Origin: CAYZQH01 sp050300015
GTDB lineage: Bacteria > Pseudomonadota > Gammaproteobacteria > Pseudomonadales > Cellvibrionaceae
DNA: 64,000 nt
Assembly: GCA_050300015.1 (NCBI GenBank)
Contig: JBNKWZ010000021.1
Coordinates: forward strand, 248,001-312,000
Reading direction: 5' to 3'
This document shows, in pieces, positions 1-6,587 of the stretch (position 1 is the stretch's first letter; each line of letters opens with the position of its first letter). A program made the translations under genes and the position numbers. The notes below the pieces were generated by a model, which searched no databases, was not told where the DNA came from, and was given only the letters and a program-made list of their open reading frames with translations.

Positions 1-1
1 G

Positions 2-718
2 AGATTCACGCGGATATGGGTGCAAACACTTATCCCGCCGGTGATCACCATGAGCTTGTACTTTGTGGTCTTTGGGCAGTTGATCGGTGCGCGTATCGGT
101 CACATGGGCGGGTTTGACTATTTGTCTTTCGTGGCGCCGGGATTGATCATGATGTCGGTGATTAACAACTCCTACTCCAATGTGGTGTCGTCTTTTTTTA
201 GTGCAAAGTTCAATAAAAGTATTGAAGAGTTACAAGTGAGCCCTACGCCCAGTTACGTCATTTTACTGGGGTATGTGAGCGGTGGGGTCTTGAGAGGCCT
301 TTGTGTTGGCTTCATTGTGACATTGGTGTCCATGGGGTTTACACGCTTACATTTACACCATTTGGGGGTGACCATGCTGGTGGTGCTGTTGACTTCCATG
401 CTGTTTGCGCTTGCGGGGTTTATTAACGCGGTATTTGCCAATTCCTTTGATGATATCTCTATTATTCCCACCTTTATTCTGACGCCACTCACCTATCTGG
501 GCGGCGTATTCTACTCTATTGATTTATTGTCTGGATTTTGGCAGAGGGTGTCCCTGGTTAATCCGATCTTGTATGTGATCAATGCGTTTCGATATGGGTT
601 CCTAGGCGTGTCTGATGTGAATGTTGGTTTGGCCATGAGTGGTATAGGCCTGTTGACCGCGATTTTGTTCGGTATTGCCTGGTTCCTGTTGGAAAAAGGC
701 AAACGACTGCGAAGTTAA
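2..718 (+). CDS. ABC-2 type transporter permease, YadH-like, 5' end outside the window
   Basis: The reading frame is open from the first bases of the window, so the gene begins upstream and only about 239 residues are visible. The visible start reads RFTRIWVQTLIPPVITMSLY, which is typical of the first membrane segment of ABC-2 permeases of the YadH/NodJ type, so the GTG at 20 is internal. About six hydrophobic segments follow, with the family-like GGVFYSIDLLSGFWQ stretch and a basic C-terminus (EKGKRLRS). The protein would form the membrane channel of an exporter, with an ATPase probably encoded just upstream, as in yadG-yadH. The substrate is unknown. queF follows after 5 bp, so the two may be cotranscribed. 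Confidence 0.88.
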   Translation, partial: RFTRIWVQTLIPPVITMSLYFVVFGQLIGARIGHMGGFDYLSFVAPGLIMMSVINNSYSNVVSSFFSAKFNKSIEELQVSPTPSYVILLGYVSGGVLRGLCVGFIVTLVSMGFTRLHLHHLGVTMLVVLLTSMLFALAGFINAVFANSFDDISIIPTFILTPLTYLGGVFYSIDLLSGFWQRVSLVNPILYVINAFRYGFLGVSDVNVGLAMSGIGLLTAILFGIAWFLLEKGKRLRS

Positions 719-723
719 AGCCG

Positions 724-1530
724 ATGAGTGACATTCGATTAGGGCAGACACATGCCTATGAGAGCCAATACAACCGCTCGCTGTTAAATCCAATTGCACG
801 TGTGGATTCGCGCCAAGGGCTACCGAGCTGCCCTTGGCATGGTGTGGACCTTTGGACGGCGTACGAGTTGAGTTGGTTAGATCACACCGGTAAGCCGCTG
901 GTGGCCGTCGCTGAATTCCGATTTCCGGCAGACAGTCCTAATATCATCGAGTCCAAGTCACTCAAGTATTATCTTAACGGCTTTAATCAAACCGCTTTTG
1001 CATCTCGAGAGGCGGTAGTTGATCGTCTAACGCAGGATCTGAGTGACTTGAGTGGTGAGCCGGTGGCGGTCACCCTGTACTCGCTTGAGGCTTATGGCGT
1101 TCACCGAGCGCAGGCTTTGGTGTTGGGGCGGTCGATCGACGACCTAGCACTTGCGAGCCCAGTTTATCAGCCCAACCGTGAGGCCTTAATGCCGGTGTCA
1201 GGCTCTTCCGAAGAGCAAGTGTGGGCGTCGCACCTACTGAAAACCAATTGTCCAGTAACAGGCCAGCCAGATTGGGCCAGTGTATGGTTTGGCTTTACGG
1301 GGAATCAGCCGACCCCCGAAAGTCTGTTGGCTTATGTGGTGTCATTTCGAGAGCACCAAGACTTTCACGAGCACAGTGTTGAACGCATGTTTGCAGATCT
1401 TTGGGCCCAGATACGGCCCGAGCGACTGTGGGTGTATGCGCGCTATACTCGCCGAGGCGGGTTAGATATTAATCCGTTTCGCTCGAGCGAACCGATGGCT
1501 GTACCGCATGTTTTGGCTGTTCGACAATAA
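724..1530 (+). CDS. queF: NADPH-dependent 7-cyano-7-deazaguanine reductase
   Basis: Reduces preQ0 to preQ1 in queuosine biosynthesis, in the cytoplasm. The 268-residue protein has the length of the long, two-domain (YqfX/E. coli type) QueF. The QueF signature ESKSLKYYLNGFNQT lies at residues 76-90. The nucleophilic Cys and its Asp partner are seen in TNCPVTGQPD (Cys176, Asp183), and the C-terminal FREHQDFHEHSVE segment supplies the conserved histidines. The ATG at 724 is 5 bp after the permease stop. A QueD-like protein is encoded at 6588 on the other strand, so two queuosine-type enzymes lie within 6 kb but not in one operon. Confidence 0.96.
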   Translation: MSDIRLGQTHAYESQYNRSLLNPIARVDSRQGLPSCPWHGVDLWTAYELSWLDHTGKPLVAVAEFRFPADSPNIIESKSLKYYLNGFNQTAFASREAVVDRLTQDLSDLSGEPVAVTLYSLEAYGVHRAQALVLGRSIDDLALASPVYQPNREALMPVSGSSEEQVWASHLLKTNCPVTGQPDWASVWFGFTGNQPTPESLLAYVVSFREHQDFHEHSVERMFADLWAQIRPERLWVYARYTRRGGLDINPFRSSEPMAVPHVLAVRQ

Positions 1531-1585
1531 AGTAGTTTACGAAAGACAGGGCGGCGGGTTTTGGTGGGGACGGGCTGAGTGGCGA

Positions 1586-2971
1586 TTATCGGTGGCCGGT
1601 TTTACGCAAGCGCTCTGTGGCCTTTTCGAGTGTGCTCAACACGCTCTCGCGATCATAGTTTTTGAGGCGTTCTAAGTCCAAGTGCATGGAAAACCCATCG
1701 ATGTTCTCTTCAAACCAATTTTGGTTCTTACCGAGGTCCTTCCTAAAGTCCACCACCTGATAAACTCGCACGGGTTGGCTGAACCCCTTAATGGGGATCT
1801 CGCCCTTGTCACGGCACATGATGGCGTCTTTGATCAATGACCAGGTGTCGTGTGATACCAAAATTTCCCCGGCATCCGCTGCGGATTCCAGGCGCGAGGC
1901 AAGATTAACATGGGTGCCAAGTACGGTGTAATCCATGTAGTGGCTTGTGCCGAAGGAGCCCACGGTACAAAAGCCCGTATTGATGCCCATGCGGATGAGC
2001 AGCGGGTTTTTAATGCCTTGATCGTACCAGCGCCGCTGTAACTCTTGCATTTTGCGGCGCATTTCGATGGCCATTGATACGGCTCGTAAACAATCGGTCT
2101 TGACGCCCTCACTTTGCGAATCCCCAAAAATCACCATCACAGCATCACCAATAAATTTGTCAATGGTGCCCTTGTGTTTGGTGGCAATGCGCGCCATTTC
2201 AGTTAGGTACGAGTTGAGAAGTTCGGTCAGCGATTCTGCCTCAAGCTCTTCGGACAAAGCGCTGAAGCCTTGAATGTCTGAAAAAAATACGGTAACGCGT
2301 TTGCGTTCCGTGGTGAGAGACTTTTCTCGACCTTCGTTGATGGCTTTCCAAACTGTCGGTGGCAAGTAGCGTGACAACTTGTAGGTGCGCAATTTGTACG
2401 TGGTGTGCTCATTGGTGAGCTTCTTGATGTGAAATTCCATTTTGCGCATTTTGCGGTGAGCATAAAGTGCATAGCTGCAGAAATAAACGATAATTCCAAT
2501 GAGGCTAAGGCTGCCGATCTCAAGGTGGCCGGTGTACACCCATTGGGGTTCCCGTAAAAAAGCGGACATAGCGATACCGCCCACTAACGCTGTATTGTCC
2601 AGAGCCCATTTTTTGAGTCCGCCATTGATAAGGCTATTAAACTGCACCATCGTGACCAATAAGATGGTGGGCAAGAGGTCAAAATTGGTAAAGCTTAATA
2701 TGCCGCCGATGACAGCAGCATCAGCAGTGGTGAAGCGGTCAAAAGTTTTGTTAGGGTTGATGGCCCGACTTTTGATAAACCAATAGCTCAAAACGGTATA
2801 CAAAAGCGCCAGCCCACTGACCAAAAGCGGGAGGTGTTGAATGTTCTGCCAGTTCACTTGGGTCATGGCAGTGCCGGTGGCGGCCAGGCAAATCAGTGCC
2901 CGTATATCGTATTGCCTTAAAGAGAAGTCTTGTGTGTCTTCCGCTTTACTGCTGGCAGAGGCATCGCTCAT
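1586..2971 (-). CDS. Membrane-anchored class III adenylate cyclase
   Basis: Predicted to make cAMP from ATP. The N-terminal half (residues about 20-170) has five or six hydrophobic segments with no recognisable sensor domain. The C-terminal half (from about 222) is a class III cyclase domain. Metal-binding Asp residues are in FFSDIQGF (about 232) and FIGDAVM (about 276). The adenine-selecting Lys is in TIDKFIGD, the matching Asp in MDYTVLG, and the transition-state Asn/Arg in VNLASRLE, so a full catalytic set is visible. I chose the ATG at 2971, preceded by AGGA, over an upstream TTG at 2992. A perfect 20-bp palindrome lies 96 bp upstream of this start. It converges on queF with no obvious terminator between them. 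Confidence 0.92.
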   Translation of the reverse strand: MSDASASSKAEDTQDFSLRQYDIRALICLAATGTAMTQVNWQNIQHLPLLVSGLALLYTVLSYWFIKSRAINPNKTFDRFTTADAAVIGGILSFTNFDLLPTILLVTMVQFNSLINGGLKKWALDNTALVGGIAMSAFLREPQWVYTGHLEIGSLSLIGIIVYFCSYALYAHRKMRKMEFHIKKLTNEHTTYKLRTYKLSRYLPPTVWKAINEGREKSLTTERKRVTVFFSDIQGFSALSEELEAESLTELLNSYLTEMARIATKHKGTIDKFIGDAVMVIFGDSQSEGVKTDCLRAVSMAIEMRRKMQELQRRWYDQGIKNPLLIRMGINTGFCTVGSFGTSHYMDYTVLGTHVNLASRLESAADAGEILVSHDTWSLIKDAIMCRDKGEIPIKGFSQPVRVYQVVDFRKDLGKNQNWFEENIDGFSMHLDLERLKNYDRESVLSTLEKATERLRKTGHR

Positions 2972-3333
2972 AGTTGCGCGTCCTACAGTCAATCGCCTTG
3001 TTTAAAACATCTGGCCTAAAGTTTTCGTCTGTGGCGTCTTTCATGCCGAAAGGCAACCAGCCTGGCTTTGTTACTGTAGTAACAAATGCCAATCATAGGC
3101 CGAACAGTTATTAGTTTGTATGATTATTTCCGTATTTTAATTTTTTCTTCACTGAAAGGTTGCGCTGAAACCCCTCTAGACGCTTAAAATCCCTTGGTCG
3201 AGAAAAGGACTGTGCACTGCCATGGCTTCCCATATTTTATTATTGTTGTGTGTTGCTTGGCATCCAATGCCACATTAAACGCCTATTTGTGCAATCTGTC
3301 TAGGGTGGGGGGCGCCTGGTGAATAGGGGTATT
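2972..3333. other. Intergenic region upstream of the cyclase gene
   Basis: This 362-bp gap lies between two minus-strand genes and should hold the promoter of the cyclase gene. The one clear structure is the inverted repeat at 3067-3086, described separately. The stretch 3105-3160 is AT-rich. I see no credible open frame, tRNA or terminator. Confidence 0.6.
3067..3086. promoter_or_regulatory. Perfect inverted repeat, candidate operator
   Basis: TTTGTTACTGTAGTAACAAA has two 9-bp arms around a 2-bp centre with no mismatch. It lies 96 bp upstream of the adenylate cyclase start (2971) and about 250 bp downstream of the coiled-coil gene's stop. Perfect symmetry with a short centre is what dimeric repressors such as TetR or GntR types bind. 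No U-run follows, so it is not a terminator. The binding protein is unknown. Confidence 0.45.
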
Positions 3334-4581
3334 CTAATCTTTTAACTTCAGATCGAGAAATTTCTCTTCTAGGTCATTGTATTTTCCTTGGAGGGTTGTA
3401 TATTCTTTGCGCAGCCTGCGAATCTCTTCGGAATCCTCAGGCGGTGCTTCTTGAGTTAATTTCAATTTTTTGGACAGGCGTCTGTTTTCCGTTTTGAGCG
3501 AATCGACCAGCGTTTCGCTTTGGTCTACTTTTGACTGCAAGTCTTTCAGTTGGGATTTGATCTCAGGCAGTTTCGAGAGTTTATTTCGCAATAGGTTGAC
3601 TTCATTATTCGCGGTTTCAAGCTCATCCTCCATCAGTTGTATACAAGTTTCAGACTCCTGTAAAAAGCGCGCTTGTTTGTTCAGCTCTTGCTGTAAAGTT
3701 TCAACCGCTTCCTGTTTCTCTTGCTCGGTATCCGCTTGCGATAGCTTTTCTTTGAGTTCCGTAATAATCCGATGCTGGTCCGCCGCAACCGATCTTAGGT
3801 GCTGCAGTTCCACAAAATGTTTTTCCCCGTCCGCTTGAGGTTTAATGGTCTCTATCACGCCTTGCTCAATCAAAGCTCCCACGTCATTGTAGGACTCACG
3901 ATAGTTTTCCAATAGCGTGTCAAAATCTTCGCTCTGTAGTGATTTTGCCGCGAGATTTTTGAGCTCGGTGTAGTGGCTTGAGGCTTCGCCTTTACATTGC
4001 TCCCAGCGTTCTTCAAGATCTAGGTACAGTGCCTTAAAGCGTTCTAAATTATTGATGCGCTTGCGGGCTTGCTCCAGTTCGGCTTGCGCTTGCTGCAAGT
4101 CTTCCTCTGTTGAAAGCGTATCGAGCGCCTCATCATCATCTTTGTTGAAACTTAATATTTGTTGGTATCGATTGGATAGAAAATCCCAATTGATATCGCT
4201 CGTGGCCGTGGCTTCAATTTCGGCGATCAACAATGCGTGTCGTAATGCTGCGGTGCGTCGGGGTAAGGGTGAATCTGAGTCTAGGTCAAGTGCAATGTCT
4301 TGGCGTGTGCCGAGAGAGTGGTGATAGTCCTTGGTGAGCGCCAATTGCTCGCTGAGCATGTCTTTATAATATTTTTCTGGAGGGGGTGGTGAGGGGGGCG
4401 GTGCCGGTGGTGTGCTTGCCTTGCGAATCTGTTGTCGGAGCTCTTTCACTTTGTCTTTAAACTTGCCGAGTATGGTGCGCAGCTTCCGATTCTTGAGGAT
4501 CAGAAGCGCGATCACAAACAAGCAAACGGCTAAGGCCTCCAATGTCAATATCAGCAGAAAATTGTCAGCACCCAGGTTCAT
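3334..4581 (-). CDS. Coiled-coil protein with one N-terminal membrane anchor, function unknown
   Basis: I do not recognise a family. The 415-residue protein begins with about six residues, then one strongly hydrophobic segment (FLLILTLEALAVCLFVIALL), then a basic stretch (KNRKLRTILGKFKDK). A proline-rich linker (PPAPPPSPPPPEK, about residues 60-73) follows. From about residue 160 to the C-terminus it is almost entirely charged heptad-like coiled coil (many E, K, Q, L). It is probably an inner-membrane protein with a long cytoplasmic rod, perhaps a scaffold. The ATG at 4581 follows AGGTGG at a good distance and is preferred over the in-frame GTG at 4593. It sits alone between the cyclase and tRNA-Ser genes. 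Confidence 0.75.
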   Translation of the reverse strand: MNLGADNFLLILTLEALAVCLFVIALLILKNRKLRTILGKFKDKVKELRQQIRKASTPPAPPPSPPPPEKYYKDMLSEQLALTKDYHHSLGTRQDIALDLDSDSPLPRRTAALRHALLIAEIEATATSDINWDFLSNRYQQILSFNKDDDEALDTLSTEEDLQQAQAELEQARKRINNLERFKALYLDLEERWEQCKGEASSHYTELKNLAAKSLQSEDFDTLLENYRESYNDVGALIEQGVIETIKPQADGEKHFVELQHLRSVAADQHRIITELKEKLSQADTEQEKQEAVETLQQELNKQARFLQESETCIQLMEDELETANNEVNLLRNKLSKLPEIKSQLKDLQSKVDQSETLVDSLKTENRRLSKKLKLTQEAPPEDSEEIRRLRKEYTTLQGKYNDLEEKFLDLKLKD

Positions 4582-4726
4582 GCTGCTAGCCACCTATTAA
4601 ATAGTAATGATTCACTTGCCCGCTGTTTAGTATGGGTCAGAACCCAGGTGTTAGCGAATTTCATCTAGAAAATACGGTTTTCCGAATCGGAATCGCATAT
4701 CCCTTAGGGGGTGGAGCTCAAAAGCA

Positions 4727-4755
4727 TTGCGTTTGAAAAGGCTTTTGTGTAGAGT
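4727..4755 (+). promoter_or_regulatory. Putative promoter of tRNA-Ser
   Basis: TTGCGT and TAGAGT are separated by exactly 17 bp, about 65 bp before the mature tRNA. A GC-rich run (GCCGCC) just after the -10 box resembles the discriminator of stringently controlled stable-RNA promoters. The -35 box matches consensus poorly, so this is inference from spacing and position. Confidence 0.4.
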
Positions 4756-4819
4756 TTGCCGCCTTCAAAAACCCAGCCCCTCAATGCGTTTAGCGAGGTA
4801 GGGTGTGGGTAATCAGTAT

Positions 4820-4907
4820 GGTGAGGTGTCCGAGTGGCCGAAGGAGCACGCCTGGAAAGTGTGTATATCGCAAGGTATCGAGGGTTCGAATCCCTCCCTC
4901 ACCGCCA
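4820..4907 (+). tRNA. serX: tRNA-Ser(GGA)
   Basis: The 88-nt gene folds as a class II tRNA. The acceptor GGTGAGG (4820-4826) pairs with CCTCACC near the 3' end. The anticodon stem CACGC/GTGTG holds the loop CTGGAAA, giving anticodon GGA (codons UCC/UCU). A long variable arm (TATATCGCAAGGTATCG) precedes the T arm with GGTTCGAATCC. The discriminator is G and CCA is encoded. The last 17 bp are repeated at 6508-6524, marking this tRNA as the integration site of a small element. The symbol is the E. coli name for the GGA isoacceptor and is used loosely. Confidence 0.95.
4891..4907 (+). repeat. attL-like core inside the tRNA-Ser 3' end
   Basis: TCCCTCCCTCACCGCCA is the last 17 bases of the tRNA gene, including CCA. 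An exact copy lies at 6508-6524. The copies restore an intact tRNA on the left, as expected for site-specific integration by a tyrosine recombinase. Confidence 0.8.
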
Positions 4908-4970
4908 TATTCAAGTATTTCTACCTTATAAATCAATGAGTTAGAAATCACTATTTCCCAGTTTTTCGTC

Positions 4971-5165
4971 ATGGTACATACCATTGCGTCATATCTGACC
5001 AAAAACCGCAAAGGAACCTATGTGTTCCAAATGCGCGTCCCAAAACATATAGTCCATTTTATTTTTTGTCAGTCTTTTGCCATTTCGTCCAAATTGTTGC
5101 CTTTTCGATTATCAGGATTGGTGCGCAGATGTGCTTTGGTACCGTTCTTAGGGCGTACCGTGTGA
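4971..5165 (+). pseudogene. Truncated tyrosine-recombinase (integrase) start
   Basis: The frame starts 64 bp after the tRNA and points into the element, the normal place for the integrase of a tRNA-borne island. Its first 28 residues (VHTIASYLTKNRKGTYVFQ, then MRVPKHI) resemble the N-terminal DNA-binding region of phage-type integrases. After that the frame runs antisense through the end of the DUF3892 gene and stops at 5165. No catalytic domain (R-H-x-x-R-Y) remains. The junction is near 5055-5070. It is a remnant left by a deletion, with recognition resting on a short stretch only. Confidence 0.6.
4973..4984 (+). repeat. Single copy of the integrase arm-type motif (left end)
   Basis: GGTACATACCAT matches the third unit of the tandem repeat near the right end (GGTACATACAAT) at 11 of 12 positions. 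It overlaps the start codon of the integrase remnant. A shared short motif near both attachment sites is what integrase arm-binding sites look like. This is inference. Confidence 0.4.
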
Positions 5166-5299
5166 GCATTGTCGATTTGCCCCTTGTCAGCCATCCCCAT
5201 AGCAGTTTCAACTGGTGTGAACGAGCTATTCCCCGATAGTTTTACAGCAGTGATATTGCCTTTACTGTCCTGCTTGGCATCTATTACTTTTTTACCCAT
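5069..5299 (-). CDS. DUF3892 domain-containing small protein
   Basis: A 76-residue soluble protein. The run SFTPVETAMGMADKGQI followed by DNAHTVRPKNG and HLRTNPDNRKGNNLDEMA is the pattern I know from DUF3892 proteins, which are common on islands and have no assigned function. An AGG-type ribosome site precedes the ATG at 5299. Its 3' end abuts the integrase remnant and the two overlap antisense. It appears intact and is cargo of the mini-element. Confidence 0.72.
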   Translation of the reverse strand: MGKKVIDAKQDSKGNITAVKLSGNSSFTPVETAMGMADKGQIDNAHTVRPKNGTKAHLRTNPDNRKGNNLDEMAKD

Positions 5300-5493
5300 G
5301 CGCTTGTACCTTTGTTTAGTTGATTAAAACCATATCTGGTACAGCAAATCCAGAGTTACCACTACATATTGCGGCTATCTGTTCAAATTTCAAGCTTTAG
5401 CGGGAGGAAATGTAAAAATAACGGAAAATCAATAAGTTACATGTGAGATAGGAGGTATTAAAGTGCTGCCCTTTAAGAAGGGGGTGAAGGGGG

Positions 5494-6060
5494 TCAAGCC
5501 TCGATTTCTATGCCATCAAATATTTTGTACATCTGTACGAAATCGTTACTTTGCAGCCGTTCAAAACCGCAGTTTTCATATAAAGATATGAGCTTGTCAT
5601 TGTCCTCACACTCAAGAAGTATAACCCGTCCACCAACCAGCCCTTGCGCTTCAGCCAACAGCTGGTATACATAGTTCATCAGAGTGCCCAACCTGATTTC
5701 GGGTCCACATGTATCTGCCTTACCTATTTGACCAAGTAAGAAAGCTCGGATATTTTCGGCGTTCTTGCTGATTCCATCGAGCTTTCTTGCTTTGCGTTTT
5801 GATACGCATGTTGTGTCAAGAATGATCTCTTTGAAGGACAAGGTAAAATAGGCTTTTACGCCATGATCCATATTCTCTTCGTCGAATATAAGATATGTGC
5901 GGCTGTTGTGAGTCCTTTCAAACCGAATGGCATTGGTTTTTAAGAAGGACTCAACATCGGGATTTTTAGGGCAGGAGAAAGAATCGAGAATTGAACGAAT
6001 TTTTTCGTCATCTTCAATAGACTGGCAGAGTTCCCCTAAGCGTACAAGGATCTCTTTAAT
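5494..6060 (-). CDS. GNAT-family N-acetyltransferase, probable toxin partner, without a standard start codon
   Basis: The C-terminal part carries acetyltransferase features: a helix rich in YVYQLLAEA, then GGRVILLECEDN and LYENCGFERL (the final GNAT motif). The in-frame ATG at 5871 gives only 125 residues. The frame is open upstream to a stop at 6064, and this extra part (DDEKIRSILDSFSCPKNPD, then VESFLKTNAIRFERTHNSRTY) looks like genuine N-terminal GNAT sequence. No ATG, GTG or TTG lies in frame between 6063 and 5871. An ATT at 6058-6060, preceded by AAGGGA, is the best candidate start. The gene overlaps the end of the 57-residue gene before it, so it may be translationally coupled, or the original start may have been lost. 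The pairing resembles GNAT toxin-antitoxin modules. Confidence 0.6.
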   Translation of the reverse strand: MKEILVRLGELCQSIEDDEKIRSILDSFSCPKNPDVESFLKTNAIRFERTHNSRTYLIFDEENMDHGVKAYFTLSFKEIILDTTCVSKRKARKLDGISKNAENIRAFLLGQIGKADTCGPEIRLGTLMNYVYQLLAEAQGLVGGRVILLECEDNDKLISLYENCGFERLQSNDFVQMYKIFDGIEIEA

Positions 6061-6209
6061 AGCTCAATTCCCTTGGCAGATTCACGGCTCAACTCTTTGC
6101 GCTTTACAGTAACGACAGACACAGCAGGTGCTTCCAACTTTTGCTTGAAGCTGGAAACGGTCTTGGGGTCTTTTACTATAAACTCTTTGTCAAATGATGA
6201 AGTAGCCAT
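6036..6209 (-). CDS. Small antitoxin-like protein upstream of the GNAT gene
   Basis: A 57-residue protein starting at ATG 6209 (ATSSFDKEFIVKDPKTVSSF after the Met), with a GTG three codons earlier. The start resembles small proteins I recall encoded directly before GNAT acetyltransferases in many bacteria, where they may act as antitoxins. It ends in a basic helix (KGIELLKRSL), and its last 25 bp overlap the following GNAT frame in another phase. Tight overlap, small size and location on an island support a toxin-antitoxin reading, but no motif proves it. Confidence 0.55.
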   Translation of the reverse strand: MATSSFDKEFIVKDPKTVSSFKQKLEAPAVSVVTVKRKELSRESAKGIELLKRSLYA

Positions 6210-6392
6210 AATATTCACTTACTAATCAACTTTAGAGGATGGGATACCCTCACGCCTAATTATATAGAGCAACTACCAGCTATGCCAACACATAGTCAAC
6301 AATTATTTCGTATGTGAGCAATGGCGCTAATTTCTTAGGCACTGCGTCCAAGACAAAGTTTTATTTCAAAAAGGAATAAGTATGCGCTTGTA

Positions 6393-6428
6393 GGTGCATA
6401 CACAGGTACATACACAGGTACATACAAT
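6393..6428 (+). repeat. Three tandem 12-bp units, candidate integrase arm sites (right end)
   Basis: GGTGCATACACA, GGTACATACACA and GGTACATACAAT follow one another without a gap. They lie about 80 bp inside the right attachment site, and a near-identical single copy sits at 4973 at the left end. Tandem short direct repeats close to att sites are usual for arm-type binding by tyrosine integrases. The stretch 6220-6507 otherwise holds no supported gene. Confidence 0.5.
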
Positions 6429-6507
6429 GGCACTTTATCCACCAAAACCATGGCAAAAAAGCGTGATTCTGTCGTGATTTGCGCCGAAATTGGGAAATGG
6501 TGTTGAG

Positions 6508-6524
6508 TCCCTCCCTCACCGCCA
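6508..6524 (+). repeat. attR-like copy of the tRNA-Ser 3' end
   Basis: An exact 17-bp copy of 4891-4907 (TCCCTCCCTCACCGCCA). Upstream similarity to the tRNA is only patchy (GAG against GAA), so the copy ends there. It marks the right border of the element. Confidence 0.8.
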
Positions 6525-6563
6525 AATACCAAAAAACCGCCCCAGTGGCGGTTTTTTGGTATT
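6525..6563. terminator. Bidirectional rho-independent terminator
   Basis: A perfect 17-bp stem (AATACCAAAAAACCGCC and its complement) encloses the 5-nt loop CCAGT, with A- and T-runs on both sides, so it can work on either strand. It begins one base after the attR copy. On the plus strand it was probably the original tRNA-Ser terminator, pushed away by the insertion. On the minus strand it ends the queD-like gene (stop at 6588). Confidence 0.88.
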
Positions 6564-6587
6564 GAGAGCTTGTAAAACAGGAAATTG

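Larger units (their letters stand above)
4891..6524. mobile_element. Decayed mini integrative element in the 3' end of tRNA-Ser
   Basis: About 1.6 kb lies between two exact copies of TCCCTCCCTCACCGCCA. One copy is the tRNA 3' end (4891-4907) and the other is at 6508-6524. Inside are an integrase start cut off after about 28 codons, a DUF3892 gene, a GNAT gene and an antitoxin-like gene. Integrase-arm-like repeats lie at both ends. The interior is visibly richer in A and T than the flanking chromosome. This layout fits a genomic island that has lost most of its integrase and can no longer excise by itself. The native DNA resumes at 6525 with a strong terminator that probably once followed the tRNA directly. 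Confidence 0.8.

Noticed and set aside
4790..5011. 73-residue minus-strand frame over tRNA-Ser
   Set aside because: The translation GGEGGIRTLDTLRY is the well-known artefact of reading through a tRNA-Ser gene on the opposite strand.
5473..5600. GTG start with a strong TAGGAGG-type ribosome site on the plus strand inside the GNAT gene end
   Set aside because: GGAGG lies before GTG near 5462, but the frame gives fewer than 50 residues, is antisense to the GNAT gene, and has no family likeness.
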